From NCBI RefSeq assembly GCF_031851795.1, contig NZ_CP134696.1:6200001-6264000 (forward strand): a DNA stretch of 64,000 bases. Direction: 5' to 3'. Within the stretch, counting starts at the first letter, position 1, and every line of letters begins with the position of its first letter. The translations under genes and the position numbers were made by a program. A model generated the notes under the pieces. The model worked only from the letters and a program-made list of their open reading frames with translations, made no database searches and had not been told where the DNA came from. Shown in pieces: positions 1-8,872 of this stretch. This DNA is from Pontibacter sp. G13 (GTDB lineage: Bacteria; Bacteroidota; Bacteroidia; J057).

Positions 1-921
1 AACATAGATTCTTACCCGTGGCTCCACCGTCATGCCTGATTCCGCATCCAAATGAATCTCTTCTCCCCAGATCTGGATTTCTGGAGCTACATCGGGTTTC
101 CGGAATTTGATTCCATTGGATACCAGATTTTGAAGCAATTGGTGAATTTGGATTTCGTCGGCGTGGATATGGGGCAATGAACGGTAGGTGACCGTAGCCT
201 GATTTTCCTGAATGGCTAGATCGAGATCCTGGCAGACATTGCCGATGATATCCTCCAAATCTACAGGCAGGAAAGGATTGGCACGGGTAGAGACTCTTGA
301 GAATGACAGCAGATCCTCGATCAACCTTTGGAGACGATTGGAAGCGTTGAGCATTCGCACAAGGTAATCCTGCCCTTTTTCACTGAGCTTTTCGCCTTCC
401 TTGTCGATGATCCGCGAACCAAACGCCTGAATTTTCCGAAGGGGCTCCTGAAGATCATGCGAAGAGACATAGGCAAAATGCTCCAAATCCTTGTTGCTTC
501 GTTCAAGTTCAGCTGCGTATCTCTTGAGGCTGGCTTCAGCCTGTTTTTCCTTGGTCAGTTCATGAATAGTCCCTGCAAACATCCGGGTACCATCCTCCAG
601 TTCCATTTCGGCCACAGCCAATCGGAAAGGAAATACTGTCCCATTCTTTCTAAGTCCATGGACCTCTCGGCCAATTCCGATGATTTTGGGGGTGCCGCTA
701 GACAGGTAGTTGTGGATGTATCGATCGTGGGCTTCCCGATCCGGACTAGGCATCAACATGGAGATATTGCGCCCGGTAATCTCGTCGGGATGATATCCGA
801 AGATATCCGCAGCTGCCGGATTGATGGCGGTGATAACGCCTCGGTCGCTGATGGTAATGATCCCATCGATGGCTGATTCAAAAATCGCCTTGAGCATGAT
901 CGCTTGATCTAGTTGATTCAT
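1..921 (-). CDS. PAS-domain sensor histidine kinase (3' end outside window)
   Basis: Reading the minus strand from the ATG at 921 gives 307 codons open to the window edge. An N-terminal PAS domain (about residues 10-125) of FixL-like type is followed by a short coiled linker and a HisKA dimerisation helix with the motif SSHDLQEPLRK, whose phospho-acceptor is His155. The N-box (NLVSNGIKF) of the ATPase domain begins near residue 265, and the G-boxes lie beyond the window. No membrane segment is visible, so the kinase is probably cytoplasmic. It would autophosphorylate in response to a signal sensed by PAS; signal and partner regulator are unknown. A good promoter lies just upstream, giving a leader of about 18 nt. 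Confidence 0.9.
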   Translation of the reverse strand, partial: MNQLDQAIMLKAIFESAIDGIITISDRGVITAINPAAADIFGYHPDEITGRNISMLMPSPDREAHDRYIHNYLSSGTPKIIGIGREVHGLRKNGTVFPFRLAVAEMELEDGTRMFAGTIHELTKEKQAEASLKRYAAELERSNKDLEHFAYVSSHDLQEPLRKIQAFGSRIIDKEGEKLSEKGQDYLVRMLNASNRLQRLIEDLLSFSRVSTRANPFLPVDLEDIIGNVCQDLDLAIQENQATVTYRSLPHIHADEIQIHQLLQNLVSNGIKFRKPDVAPEIQIWGEEIHLDAESGMTVEPRVRIYV

Positions 922-945
922 CTGAGTGGGGAATTGGCGTTTCCC

Positions 946-977
946 CAAAATTATTGGAGTCCTTCAGAAATTGCAAT
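946..977 (-). promoter_or_regulatory. Bacteroidota promoter for the histidine kinase
   Basis: On the minus strand ATTG (-33 box) is followed by 20 bases and TAATTTTG (-7 box), matching the known Bacteroidota form TTTG-N19-21-TAnnTTTG. Transcription should begin near 940, shortly before the ATG at 921. Confidence 0.6.
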
Positions 978-1177
978 GCTCGGAAGAACTCTCGGTACAA
1001 TTTGGGCCAAAAAGAAGGCGACGTGCATTCCCGAAGAATCACGCCACCTTTTTCACCACCCTACGAATAAATTCTTTCAGAAGTGATAGGCTTCTGCATG
1101 CAATAAACCTATCCCCCCATCAGATCAAAAGGTGACCGGTCATCCTGCGAAATGACAAAAGTCACTCCCGATCCATT

Positions 1178-2101
1178 TTATAAGGAATCGATGAAATCTA
1201 TGAGGTTAAAGGAGGTATCTGGGTCCCGCACGAGCAGGATTGGGATTTCATGGCAATACTGAACGAGTTTGGCCGCGACGGAGCCCAAGAAAAATGCCTG
1301 CAATCCTCTGACTCCACGAGTTCCGACTACGATCAGATCGGCTTCATTTTCCTTGGCGACATCATTCACCAATTTGGAAATGGATGCTTCCGAACGATTC
1401 CACGTGAAAACTGCACTGCTGGGAACGTTTAGGCTTTCAATGCGCTTTTGCTCTTCCAGAAACTGCTTCTGAGCATGGATGCGCATGATATTGGAGAATT
1501 CCTCCTGCGTTTTCCCAATTTTGGAATACCCACTTGGCACTTCATACACATGATGTAGAACCAGTTCTGTGCCTGGAGTAGCCGCAGCAACACTTGCCCC
1601 TGTATCCCAAGCCAATTTTCCATAATCGGAGAAATCACTTGCGACCCAGATTTTTTGAGTTTGTTTGGGAGGATTTTTGGGAACGAGCAGAAGCGAGCAT
1701 GGCACATTTCGGGCGACTTGGACCGTCAATAGGCCACTTCCCTCATTCGCAGGCTTCAATCCGAGGATCAGCAGGTTGATGTTTTTATGATTGGTCCATC
1801 GGATGATTTCCCTTCTGGCCGATCCTTCTACCACTTTGTATTCGACATCGTACTGTTCCACCTCGGGAAAATACCGCTTGACCTCGGCTTTCATGATGGC
1901 TCGGGCCTCCTCATCACCGGGGACTACCAGTTCTGGATACTCTTCTTTGAGCGCAGGGGGGAGCTCTAGGCTCTTTTGGGCGTTGAAAAAGTAGATTTTA
2001 GCGGGCTTGATGGATTTGACCCGGTTAGCTAAGTATTTGATCACATGCTCATCCATGGTGGAGAGATCCAATGCGACCATGATTCTTTCGAGGCTGATCA
2101 T
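1178..2101 (-). CDS. Universal stress protein, tandem UspA domains
   Basis: This is a 307-residue protein of two fused Usp (HUP-fold) domains, a common Bacteroidota size for the family. The first starts at MISLERIMVALDLS, the second near residue 150 at KIWVASDFSDYGKLAW. The second keeps the ATP-binding pattern G-x2-G-x9-GS (in GTRGVRGLQAFFLGS). The equivalent stretch of the first domain, after LLILGLKP, does not, so probably only the C-terminal domain binds nucleotide. The protein should be cytoplasmic and act in stress survival; its precise role is not visible. It stands alone, with non-coding flanks on both sides. No convincing promoter was found. Confidence 0.92.
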   Translation of the reverse strand: MISLERIMVALDLSTMDEHVIKYLANRVKSIKPAKIYFFNAQKSLELPPALKEEYPELVVPGDEEARAIMKAEVKRYFPEVEQYDVEYKVVEGSARREIIRWTNHKNINLLILGLKPANEGSGLLTVQVARNVPCSLLLVPKNPPKQTQKIWVASDFSDYGKLAWDTGASVAAATPGTELVLHHVYEVPSGYSKIGKTQEEFSNIMRIHAQKQFLEEQKRIESLNVPSSAVFTWNRSEASISKLVNDVAKENEADLIVVGTRGVRGLQAFFLGSVAAKLVQYCHEIPILLVRDPDTSFNLIDFIDSL

Positions 2102-2338
2102 GGGGATAGCGGTGGAAAAGTCTGATTTGATATTGAGTGGCTACCGTTTTCGAACAAAATGCGCTTCATAGACGGATTGGGTGAATCGGTCCACAAAAGG
2201 CAAGCTATTGGATGTCAGGCAAAGAATTCCACAAAGAGATTCTACATCTCCAACATCGTGCTTCCGGGAAAGCCGTTCAATGGCCGGTGACCCTCATTTA
2301 TTTGCAAGAATGGGATTCCACGTGCGGCTTCGAATGCC

Positions 2339-2370
2339 TTTGATCAAGCGAAAGGGTGACTTTAGTTTTG
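2339..2370 (+). promoter_or_regulatory. Bacteroidota promoter for the lipoprotein gene at 2469
   Basis: TTTG at 2339-2342, 20 bases, then TAGTTTTG at 2363-2370 is a full match to the Bacteroidota -33/-7 consensus. It predicts a transcript start near 2377, which rules out the longer reading frame starting at 2181 and supports the ATG at 2454 or 2469. Confidence 0.7.
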
Positions 2371-2468
2371 TGGATATTTTTTGTTTCGAAATACTTCCTT
2401 TGCTTTCGGTGCCAATAGGAAAGGCGGACAATAGTCGTTATTTTGGGATACTAATGACAGATCACAAT

Positions 2469-3194
2469 ATGGATAAGACAAACTTTCAGCACGCCTTGAG
2501 TATCAACGTTAAACGTTTTTGGGGTGCCGCAAAAGCAGCATTGGCTTGTGCTATTCTGGCATTTGCTACAGTTGGCTGTCTGGATATCGAGGAGGAAATC
2601 ACGCTAAATGCGGACGGATCTGGGAAGTACCAAATGGCGATTGACTTTTCTCAAATGACCGCCATGATCAAATCTCTGAGCGAAGGGGAGTTGGATGGTG
2701 AGGATAGCAATCCCATGATTCAGGCGATGGACTCTACCATGGAGGCTGAGTCCGAAAAATTGCGCAACATGGAGGGGATCTCCAATATTGCCTATCGGAT
2801 CGTGGATGAGAAAACATACATGTCTTATGAGTTTGCCAGCATTGATGCGCTCAACAATGCTATGGCCAAAAGCCAAGAGGAGCAAGGTGGTGGAGAGGCC
2901 TTTGAGCCTATCTATCAGTGGAAGTCTGGAAAGCTTGAGCGAAAGAGCCTCACGCCAGCTGGAATGGGCAACCTCACCGACGGCGAAGACGAGGAGGGCG
3001 CTTTGGCCATGATGGAAATGATGTTCAGTGATTCCAAATACAAGGTTACCTACCACCTGCCGGGCAAAGTCAAGAAGACCAATGGCGATGGCGAAGTGGA
3101 AGTAGCTGGCCAAACGGTTGTTCAGGAGTTTGGACTGATGGATTTGCTCAAAGAGGAAACCGAAGCAGGAATCTCCATCAAATACAAGAAATAG
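2469..3194 (+). CDS. Putative lipoprotein, acidic, unknown function
   Basis: The frame is open from 2181, but the promoter at 2339-2370 lies inside that extension. I start at the ATG at 2469, with the in-frame ATG at 2454 as alternative. The product has about 241 residues: a basic start, a hydrophobic segment (ALACAILAFATVGC) and a lipobox with Cys near residue 37, so it should be lipid-anchored in the envelope. The mature part begins LDIEEEITLNADGSGKY, a start often seen in Bacteroidota lipoproteins, and is rich in Met, Glu and Asp. I recognise no catalytic motif. It forms a single-gene unit with its own promoter and terminator. Confidence 0.75.
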   Translation: MDKTNFQHALSINVKRFWGAAKAALACAILAFATVGCLDIEEEITLNADGSGKYQMAIDFSQMTAMIKSLSEGELDGEDSNPMIQAMDSTMEAESEKLRNMEGISNIAYRIVDEKTYMSYEFASIDALNNAMAKSQEEQGGGEAFEPIYQWKSGKLERKSLTPAGMGNLTDGEDEEGALAMMEMMFSDSKYKVTYHLPGKVKKTNGDGEVEVAGQTVVQEFGLMDLLKEETEAGISIKYKK

Positions 3195-3228
3195 CCTTCA
3201 CCTTCAAGCCGTGAAGGATGTTTAGTTA

Positions 3229-3263
3229 GGGCCGCCTCTGGAAGAGGTAGGCCCTTTCTTTTT
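3229..3263 (+). terminator. Rho-independent terminator after the lipoprotein gene
   Basis: GGGCC-G-CCTCT-gga-AGAGG-ta-GGCCC forms a stem with small internal loops, followed by TTTCTTTTTC, 34 bases after the stop codon. Confidence 0.75.
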
Positions 3264-3285
3264 CTAGAGAGCTAAGGGGTTTCCT

Positions 3286-3655
3286 TGAGGTTCCGAAAAT
3301 GAGCCTTCGCAGCCGGAAGGGCAAGCCTTTAAATCCTATTCCCCCGAAGCTGTTGAATGCTTGGGATTTCGAAGCGAGAAGGAACAGTTTCGGGCTGGTC
3401 AAATCGGCATATTCTACGGAATAAATTGGGCTATGTCCGAAAAAAATGCCCCTCAGGTTCCGTAAATGAGCCTTCGCAGCCGGAAGAACAAGCCTATAAT
3501 TCCTCTATTCCCCCGAAGCTGTTGAATGCTTGGAATTTCGAAGCGAGAAGGAACAGTTTCGGGTTGGTCAAATTGGCATATTCTACGGAATAAATTGGGC
3601 TATGTCCGAAAAAATGCCCCTCAGGTTCTGGAAATGAGCCTTCGCAGCCGGAAGG
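3286..3655. repeat. Tandem 168-bp repeat containing several hairpins
   Basis: The block running from GGTTC(C/T) through the motif CCTTCGCAGCCGGAAG begins at 3289, 3456 and 3624, spacings of 167 and 168 bp. There are two full units plus a partial third. Each full unit holds three inverted repeats: CCTTC-n7-GAAGG; CCGAAGCTGTT paired with AACAGTTTCGG across about 28 bases; and TATTC-tacg-GAATA. The units differ at few positions, so the duplication is recent or maintained. Short open frames cross the units, but their peptides resemble nothing. The block lies between the convergent ends of the lipoprotein and ahcY genes. Confidence 0.85.
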
Positions 3656-3674
3656 ACAAGCATGAAACAGCTTC

Positions 3675-3711
3675 AAAAAAAATGCTCCATTCCGGAAATC
3701 CGAAATGGAGC
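3675..3711 (-). terminator. Terminator of the ahcY gene
   Basis: On the minus strand GCTCCATT, a short imperfect inner stem, and AATGGAGC are followed by ATTTTTTTT. It lies 27 bases past the ahcY stop codon. Confidence 0.85.
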
Positions 3712-3737
3712 TTGATATATGATTCCGCACTATGAGA

Positions 3738-5054
3738 CTAGTAGCGGTAGTATTCTGGCTTGAAAGGACCTTCAACGGTAACGCCGATGTATTCAGCCTG
3801 ATCTTGGCTCAATTCTTCCAGCTCAACACCGATTTTGGCCAAGTGCAAGCGTGCCACTTTTTCGTCCAAGTGCTTGGGCAATGTGTACACCTCGTTTTTG
3901 TAAGCCTCTGCATTGGTCCAAAGTTCCAACTGAGCCAATGTCTGGTTGGTGAAGGAGTTAGACATCACAAAGGATGGGTGACCTGTTGCGCAACCGAGGT
4001 TGACCAGACGGCCTTCCGCCAAGATGATGATGTCATTGCCTTCAACGTTGTAGAGATCGACTTGAGGCTTAACCACGACTTTGGAGGAACCATAGTTGTC
4101 GTTCAACCAAGCGATGTCGATTTCATTGTCAAAGTGACCAATGTTACAGACGATGGTCTTATCCTTCATCAATTTGAAGTGCTCGCCCTTGATGATGTCT
4201 TTGTTACCGGTAGCGGTTACTACGATATCGGCACGAGGGACAGCGTTGGACATTTTCTTCACTTCGAATCCATCCATAGCAGCTTGGAGCGCACAGATTG
4301 GATCGATCTCGGTTACGATAACACGGCATCCAGCGCCACGGAGAGAAGCTGCAGAACCTTTCCCTACGTCACCGTATCCAGCAACAACTGCTACCTTACC
4401 AGCCAACATCACGTCAGTGGCACGGCGGATGGCATCCACGAGGGATTCTTTACATCCGTATTTGTTATCGAATTTGGACTTGGTTACAGAGTCGTTCACG
4501 TTGATGGCAGGCATTGGAAGCGTGCCATTCTTCATGCGCTCGTACAGACGGTGAACACCCGTAGTAGTCTCTTCAGACAATCCTTTGATGTCTTTCACCA
4601 GTTCAGGATAGCGGTCGAGGACCATGTTGGTCAAGTCGCCACCGTCATCCAAGATCATGTTCAAAGGTTGACGATCCTCACCGAAGAAGAGCGTCTGCTC
4701 GATACACCAATCGAATTCCTCCTCGGTCATGCCTTTCCAAGCATAAACGGGAACTCCTGCTTCGGCGATTGCTGCAGCAGCATGATCCTGAGTAGAGAAG
4801 ATATTACAAGAAGACCAAGTGACGTCTGCACCGAGGTCCACAAGGGTCTCGATCAATACAGCTGTCTGGATGGTCATGTGCAAGCAACCGGCGATTCTCG
4901 CTCCAGCCAAAGGCTTCTGGCCTTTGTATTCTTCACGGAGGGACATCAAACCAGGCATTTCTGCCTCTGCCAACCGGATTTCCTTTCTACCCCAGTCAGC
5001 GAGCGAAATATCCTTGACTTTATACGGAATGTAAGTTGTCTTTACGTCAGACAT
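3738..5054 (-). CDS. ahcY: Adenosylhomocysteinase (S-adenosyl-L-homocysteine hydrolase)
   Basis: This 438-residue cytoplasmic enzyme splits S-adenosylhomocysteine reversibly into adenosine and homocysteine, removing the product inhibitor of methyltransferases. The sequence shows the N-terminal substrate domain ([16 protein letters not shown] near residue 57, [11 protein letters not shown] near 188), the NAD-binding motif GYGDVGKG at 226-233, and the family's C-terminal tail FKPEYYRY. Length is normal for the family. It is a single-gene unit with its own promoter at 5080-5111 and terminator at 3675-3711. I saw no SAH or SAM riboswitch in the short leader. The downstream 168-bp repeat is not part of the gene. 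Confidence 0.98.
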   Translation of the reverse strand: MSDVKTTYIPYKVKDISLADWGRKEIRLAEAEMPGLMSLREEYKGQKPLAGARIAGCLHMTIQTAVLIETLVDLGADVTWSSCNIFSTQDHAAAAIAEAGVPVYAWKGMTEEEFDWCIEQTLFFGEDRQPLNMILDDGGDLTNMVLDRYPELVKDIKGLSEETTTGVHRLYERMKNGTLPMPAINVNDSVTKSKFDNKYGCKESLVDAIRRATDVMLAGKVAVVAGYGDVGKGSAASLRGAGCRVIVTEIDPICALQAAMDGFEVKKMSNAVPRADIVVTATGNKDIIKGEHFKLMKDKTIVCNIGHFDNEIDIAWLNDNYGSSKVVVKPQVDLYNVEGNDIIILAEGRLVNLGCATGHPSFVMSNSFTNQTLAQLELWTNAEAYKNEVYTLPKHLDEKVARLHLAKIGVELEELSQDQAEYIGVTVEGPFKPEYYRY

Positions 5055-5079
5055 GTATCTATCTCATTAAGAGTTTGGC

Positions 5080-5111
5080 CAAAAATACAGATTACCCGCG
5101 AAATAATGAAA
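5080..5111 (-). promoter_or_regulatory. Probable promoter of ahcY
   Basis: On the minus strand TTTC, 20 bases, then TATTTTTG. The -7 box is a full match and the -33 box differs at one base. The predicted leader is about 20 nt. Confidence 0.55.
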
Positions 5112-5192
5112 AATCGACAGGGTCATCCCATGCCGCCAAGATAGGGTAATTTGGGACCTATTCAACGCAATTCCTCCGAATGGGATTAGGCA

Positions 5193-6743
5193 TCATTGGC
5201 CGTATTCCACCAAATCTGTGATGCTCCGAATTCCTGTACTTTTTGCGGTTTCGCCACGGATCAACAGCGCATAGGTGTTGTTGAATCCCAAGGGGGAGAG
5301 CCAAGTCAATTCATACGCTGATTCAAACTGATCCTTGACATACGAAAAAACAGCCTCAGGATCTCCATTTAGCGATTTTAGCTCCGATTCGGAAGGAGAA
5401 AGCAATACGGTCAGGCCAGTTCCGATATACTCTGGATACAGATCGACCTCCCCTGCCAGGAGTGCATCGAAGCATAGTTTTGTCCCTTGAAGACCATGAA
5501 CATATTCCACCGAAAATCCGGAATGATGCTCGATGAGTGCCCCGAACATTTCTGCCAAAATATAGCTCTCCGTGAAACTTTTGGAAGCAATGGTCAGGGT
5601 TTGCCCGTTGCTCGAAATGCTTGGGCCCTCCAAAAGTCCTGCATTTTTCAGCCAATTTTGCGCGACTTCCTCGGGTGTGAGATTGTCTTGGTCTACCTGA
5701 TTGTTGAGATCCCGCATCTGGACTTCATCCAATTTTCCCGACAGTCTACCGAGGGCATGACCAATTTCCGGGGATTGGATCAATCGGTCCTGACGAACCA
5801 GTGGGGCAGCCTGATAGGGGGGAAAGGTGCGTCGGTCGTCTTCGAGTACGACAAATCCATAAGAGGAAATTCGCCCATCCGTAGAATACCCACAAATGAC
5901 ATCCACTTCGGCATTGTTGAGCGCATCGTAGATCAGGGCTGAATTGATCGCTTTATAGGGCAGATTTATCCCATAAGTAGCTTGAAGTCCCAAAAGGCCA
6001 TCCGGCCTGCCTGTAAATTCCGGTGGATAGGCAGCCAGCAATTGTTCCTTTGAGCCAAGGCTATTCCCCCCAATTGCCACAACGGTAAGGCCTAGCCCGA
6101 CAGCCACGACTTGTAGCAATCGTCTAGGTGGAAAAGATTGCAAAAGAGCCAATAACCCATCCAGCAGCAGAGCCAAACCCGCTGCAGGCAAAGCGCCAGC
6201 CAACATCATCGTGCTATTGTTCAAGGCGATTCCCCCGAAAATAAATTCCCCAAGACCTCCAGCACCAATGTAGGCCGCCAAGGTGGCCACACCTACATTG
6301 ATCACGGTAGCCGTCCTGATTCCTGCAAAAATGACAGGAACGGCCAGCGGCAACTCCACCTTGGTCAGCAATTGCCAATCAGAAAGGCCCATGCCCTTGG
6401 CAGCTTCACGTACAGCAGGATCAATCTCCTGAATTCCCGTGAAGGTGTTGCGGACAATGGGGAGTAGGGCATACAGAAACAAGGCGACAATGGCTGGTTG
6501 TGTGCCGATCCCCAGAAACGGAATCAGAAAACCCAACAAGGCGATACTGGGAATGGTCTGGAACATCCCAGCGATGCTGAGTACGATTCTTTCTGCCCAT
6601 TTATTCCGGCTGGCCCATACGCCTAGAGGAATCCCAATCCCCACAGCCAGCAATACCGACATGAAGGTCAATTCCAGATGCCTACCTAGTTGCAACAGGA
6701 AGTCCGAATTGTGATCCGAGAAATAGGTGAGCAATTCATTCAT
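5193..6743 (-). CDS. Betaine/choline-type ABC transporter permease fused to a (permuted) binding domain
   Basis: This 516-residue inner-membrane protein should import a quaternary-amine osmoprotectant together with the ATPase encoded just upstream. Residues 1-205 are an OpuB/ProW-type permease with about five or six membrane spans and the ATPase-coupling EAA loop (EAAKGMGLSDWQ, 113-124). A further hydrophobic stretch (210-225) leads to an extracytoplasmic OpuC/ProX-type binding domain. Its two halves appear in reversed order. The usual C-terminal half (RPDGLLGLQATYGI, GYSTDG, LEDDRRTFPPYQAAP) comes first at about 232-375. The usual N-terminal half (SKSFTESYILAE, DLYPEYIGTGL, PLGFNNTYAL) follows at 381-516. 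The start codon overlaps the ATPase stop by 4 bp, so translation is probably coupled. Confidence 0.9.
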   Translation of the reverse strand: MNELLTYFSDHNSDFLLQLGRHLELTFMSVLLAVGIGIPLGVWASRNKWAERIVLSIAGMFQTIPSIALLGFLIPFLGIGTQPAIVALFLYALLPIVRNTFTGIQEIDPAVREAAKGMGLSDWQLLTKVELPLAVPVIFAGIRTATVINVGVATLAAYIGAGGLGEFIFGGIALNNSTMMLAGALPAAGLALLLDGLLALLQSFPPRRLLQVVAVGLGLTVVAIGGNSLGSKEQLLAAYPPEFTGRPDGLLGLQATYGINLPYKAINSALIYDALNNAEVDVICGYSTDGRISSYGFVVLEDDRRTFPPYQAAPLVRQDRLIQSPEIGHALGRLSGKLDEVQMRDLNNQVDQDNLTPEEVAQNWLKNAGLLEGPSISSNGQTLTIASKSFTESYILAEMFGALIEHHSGFSVEYVHGLQGTKLCFDALLAGEVDLYPEYIGTGLTVLLSPSESELKSLNGDPEAVFSYVKDQFESAYELTWLSPLGFNNTYALLIRGETAKSTGIRSITDLVEYGQ

Positions 6744-7696
6744 GATACAGCCAGGGAGGATAAATACTGTGAATTCGCCTCCATCAGGGAAGCGGGGGTG
6801 ATGAGGTAATGCTGACCTCTATGCGCATACGCTAAAGGATGGTCTGCACGAGAGAAATGTGTCAAAGCATCCGCCACCGAAGCTTTGGGGTCCAGCGACT
6901 GGGTGAAGGGAGCCTGTGCCAATGGCAGCCAATCGGTCAGCTCTGAAATCGACAATAGCTTGAACTGAAGTTCGAGGCGTTTGTGATCGAAGAAGGATCG
7001 GACAAATTCATCCGCAGGCTGGAAGAGCAATTCTTTCGGGGAACCCATTTGGCGGATTTTGCCGGCATCCATCAGACAAATGACATCAGCGAGCTTACAG
7101 GCTTCTGAGACATCATGGGTGACGATAAGCGTCGTGGTGTCCTGAAGTTCATCGAGTTGGAGAAATTCATCCTGAATATGCGTCCGGGTAATGGGGTCCA
7201 ATGCCCCGAAAGGTTCATCCAACAGCATGACAGGAGGATTCGCAGCCAAAGCCCTAGCCAAGCTCACGCGTTGCTGCTGACCCCCACTTAATTCATGAGG
7301 ATACCGATCTAGCAATGTCCGGTCGATGTGCAGTTTTTCAGCCAATAGATCTACTCTCTGAGCCTTTTGAGATGAGGGCCATCCCAGCAAATCCGGAAGG
7401 AGTGTGATATTCTGGCGGACGGTGTAATGGGGGAATAGGCCGCCTTTTTGGATGACGTACCCAATTTTCCTGCGAATCTCCGTGGCAGAATATCGAGCCG
7501 TAGGAGAGCCGTCAAACAGAATGTCCCCAGAAGTAGGCTTGATGAGCCGGTTGATCATTTTGAGGGTAGTGGTTTTGCCGCAACCACTCGTTCCGAGGAG
7601 AACCAGGGTGCTTCCGGATTTGACGGTAAAAGAGAGATCCTTAACCGCTACGGTTCGCCCAAATTGCTTCTTGAGGTTTCTGACTTCGATCTGCAT
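6740..7696 (-). CDS. Betaine/choline-type ABC transporter ATP-binding protein
   Basis: This 318-residue protein is the nucleotide-binding subunit for the permease-binding protein encoded directly after it (4-bp overlap). It shows Walker A GTSGCGKTT from residue 35, a Q-loop (YVIQKGGLFPHYT), the signature LSGGQQQRVSLARAL, Walker B VMLLDEPFGALD and the switch region IVTHDVSEA. This arrangement is typical of OpuA/OpuB ATPases. After about residue 230 comes an 85-residue tail with one weak CBS-like segment (SLDPKASVADALTHF), less than the CBS pair found in classical OpuA ATPases, so regulation by ionic strength is uncertain. It is the first gene of a two-gene unit. The ligand cannot be read from the sequence. 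Confidence 0.93.
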   Translation of the reverse strand: MQIEVRNLKKQFGRTVAVKDLSFTVKSGSTLVLLGTSGCGKTTTLKMINRLIKPTSGDILFDGSPTARYSATEIRRKIGYVIQKGGLFPHYTVRQNITLLPDLLGWPSSQKAQRVDLLAEKLHIDRTLLDRYPHELSGGQQQRVSLARALAANPPVMLLDEPFGALDPITRTHIQDEFLQLDELQDTTTLIVTHDVSEACKLADVICLMDAGKIRQMGSPKELLFQPADEFVRSFFDHKRLELQFKLLSISELTDWLPLAQAPFTQSLDPKASVADALTHFSRADHPLAYAHRGQHYLITPASLMEANSQYLSSLAVS

Positions 7697-7879
7697 TGTG
7701 AGGAATATGTCAGAATATCTCCGGCTTTCCTAATCCTCTCGGAAACAACCACGGGATGTCGCTGTTTAGGAGGGACCAAAAGGCAAGGAACAGGATTTCT
7801 TCGTGGACCCTTGCCCTCTGTCCGGTCAAGCTGCTGAAGCGGGTACGCCCCTCGTTTTGTTCATTCAAACTGATTGACC

Positions 7880-8746
7880 ATGCCGCTACAAAGTGAAATA
7901 TCCCAATGGTTGCCGATCCAGTTTATCGCTGTTGAAGAATTGAGTCCGGCAAGTCAGGAGTTGGGAGATATCTTACAAATGCTGGGTTCTGTGGACCGGT
8001 CTTTTTCGCAGTCCAGAGATGAAGACCGAGCCTTCCGAATCGGATGGAATCCCCAGCGAAAAACCATGACTGGATTTGCCGGAATCGGTGATGGTGATCC
8101 TGTAGAAATATCCGTGGAACCGAGTTCGCACACCTTGCACATTTCGAGTGGATTCAAACGATGGAGTCTGTTCCTCAAAGGCCGGACTTGGCCCGAGGTA
8201 TTGGTCTGGACGAGAAGTAGATTGGCCCGTGCTGGGCTGAATCCCAACCAATTCAAGCACGAAAGCAGTCCGCAGGAATCGTCTCGGACATCCACTACCT
8301 CGCAAGGATTCCAGTACGACCATCCCTATGCCTTCCAATCGCTAGGGGAAATCATTTCCAACGCACATTTCATCCTTTCTCACGAGCAATCCCATTGGCC
8401 ACAAGCGACTCCCCTCTACTTCCGTCCTGAAAACATGGAATTCGGATTTGATATTCCGATCGACCCAAGTGGAGAGCAATGGATTGGTGCAGGACTCTGT
8501 TTGGGACAGCCCGATATGGCCGGCCCCTTCTATTTCGTACAGCCTTGTGGCGACACCAAATGGCCGAATCCGCAACTGCCCAATTTGACGATGGGGAGCT
8601 GGTATCGAATGGATTGGCTGGGAGCGGTTCTGCCATATGAAAAGTGGGCCTCGCCTTCTCGCGGGTACGAACAGCAAGGATTGGTTTCCAATTTTCTCCA
8701 AGAGTCCATCATGGCTTGTAGAAATTGGATGGCGGGAACGATGTGA
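7880..8746 (+). CDS. Conserved-looking hypothetical protein
   Basis: This is a 288-residue soluble protein without signal peptide or membrane segment. I start at the ATG at 7880; a TTG two codons earlier is possible. The sequence looks genuinely coding, with balanced composition and many Trp and Pro residues. Recognisable stretches include SSGFKRWSLFLKGRTWPEVLVWTRSRLARAGLNP split by a polar linker (residues about 125-142), and a C-terminal half rich in aromatic motifs such as FYFVQPCGD and GSWYRMDWLGAVL. I do not recognise a family. It is a single gene, converging on folE with a shared terminator region at 8810-8847. Confidence 0.75.
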   Translation: MPLQSEISQWLPIQFIAVEELSPASQELGDILQMLGSVDRSFSQSRDEDRAFRIGWNPQRKTMTGFAGIGDGDPVEISVEPSSHTLHISSGFKRWSLFLKGRTWPEVLVWTRSRLARAGLNPNQFKHESSPQESSRTSTTSQGFQYDHPYAFQSLGEIISNAHFILSHEQSHWPQATPLYFRPENMEFGFDIPIDPSGEQWIGAGLCLGQPDMAGPFYFVQPCGDTKWPNPQLPNLTMGSWYRMDWLGAVLPYEKWASPSRGYEQQGLVSNFLQESIMACRNWMAGTM

Positions 8747-8809
8747 GGAGAGACCGAGACGGAAAACTGAGCGTGATTGGCCATGTGAGGCGTTCTCTGT
8801 CGCAGAATG

Positions 8810-8847
8810 AAACAAAAAGAAGGGGCTTAACTCTACGAGCAAGCCCC
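8810..8847 (-). terminator. Terminator downstream of folE
   Basis: GGGGCTT, a 12-base loop and AAGCCCC form the stem. On the minus strand it is followed by a T-rich tract (TTCTTTTTG), so it mainly serves folE. It lies in the convergent gap after the gene at 7880-8746. Confidence 0.7.
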
Positions 8848-8872
8848 CTCCCCACGTTGTACAGATTTGAAT

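Noticed and set aside
926-1135. 69-codon frame between the kinase and Usp genes
   Set aside because: It has no family resemblance and overlaps the kinase promoter; treated as non-coding.
2181-2468. Upstream extension of the lipoprotein frame at 2469
   Set aside because: The extension contains a full promoter (2339-2370), reads unlike protein, and would bury the signal peptide.
3732-5144. Long plus-strand open frame opposite ahcY
   Set aside because: Shadow of the adenosylhomocysteinase gene; composition mirrors the other strand and no family motif is present.
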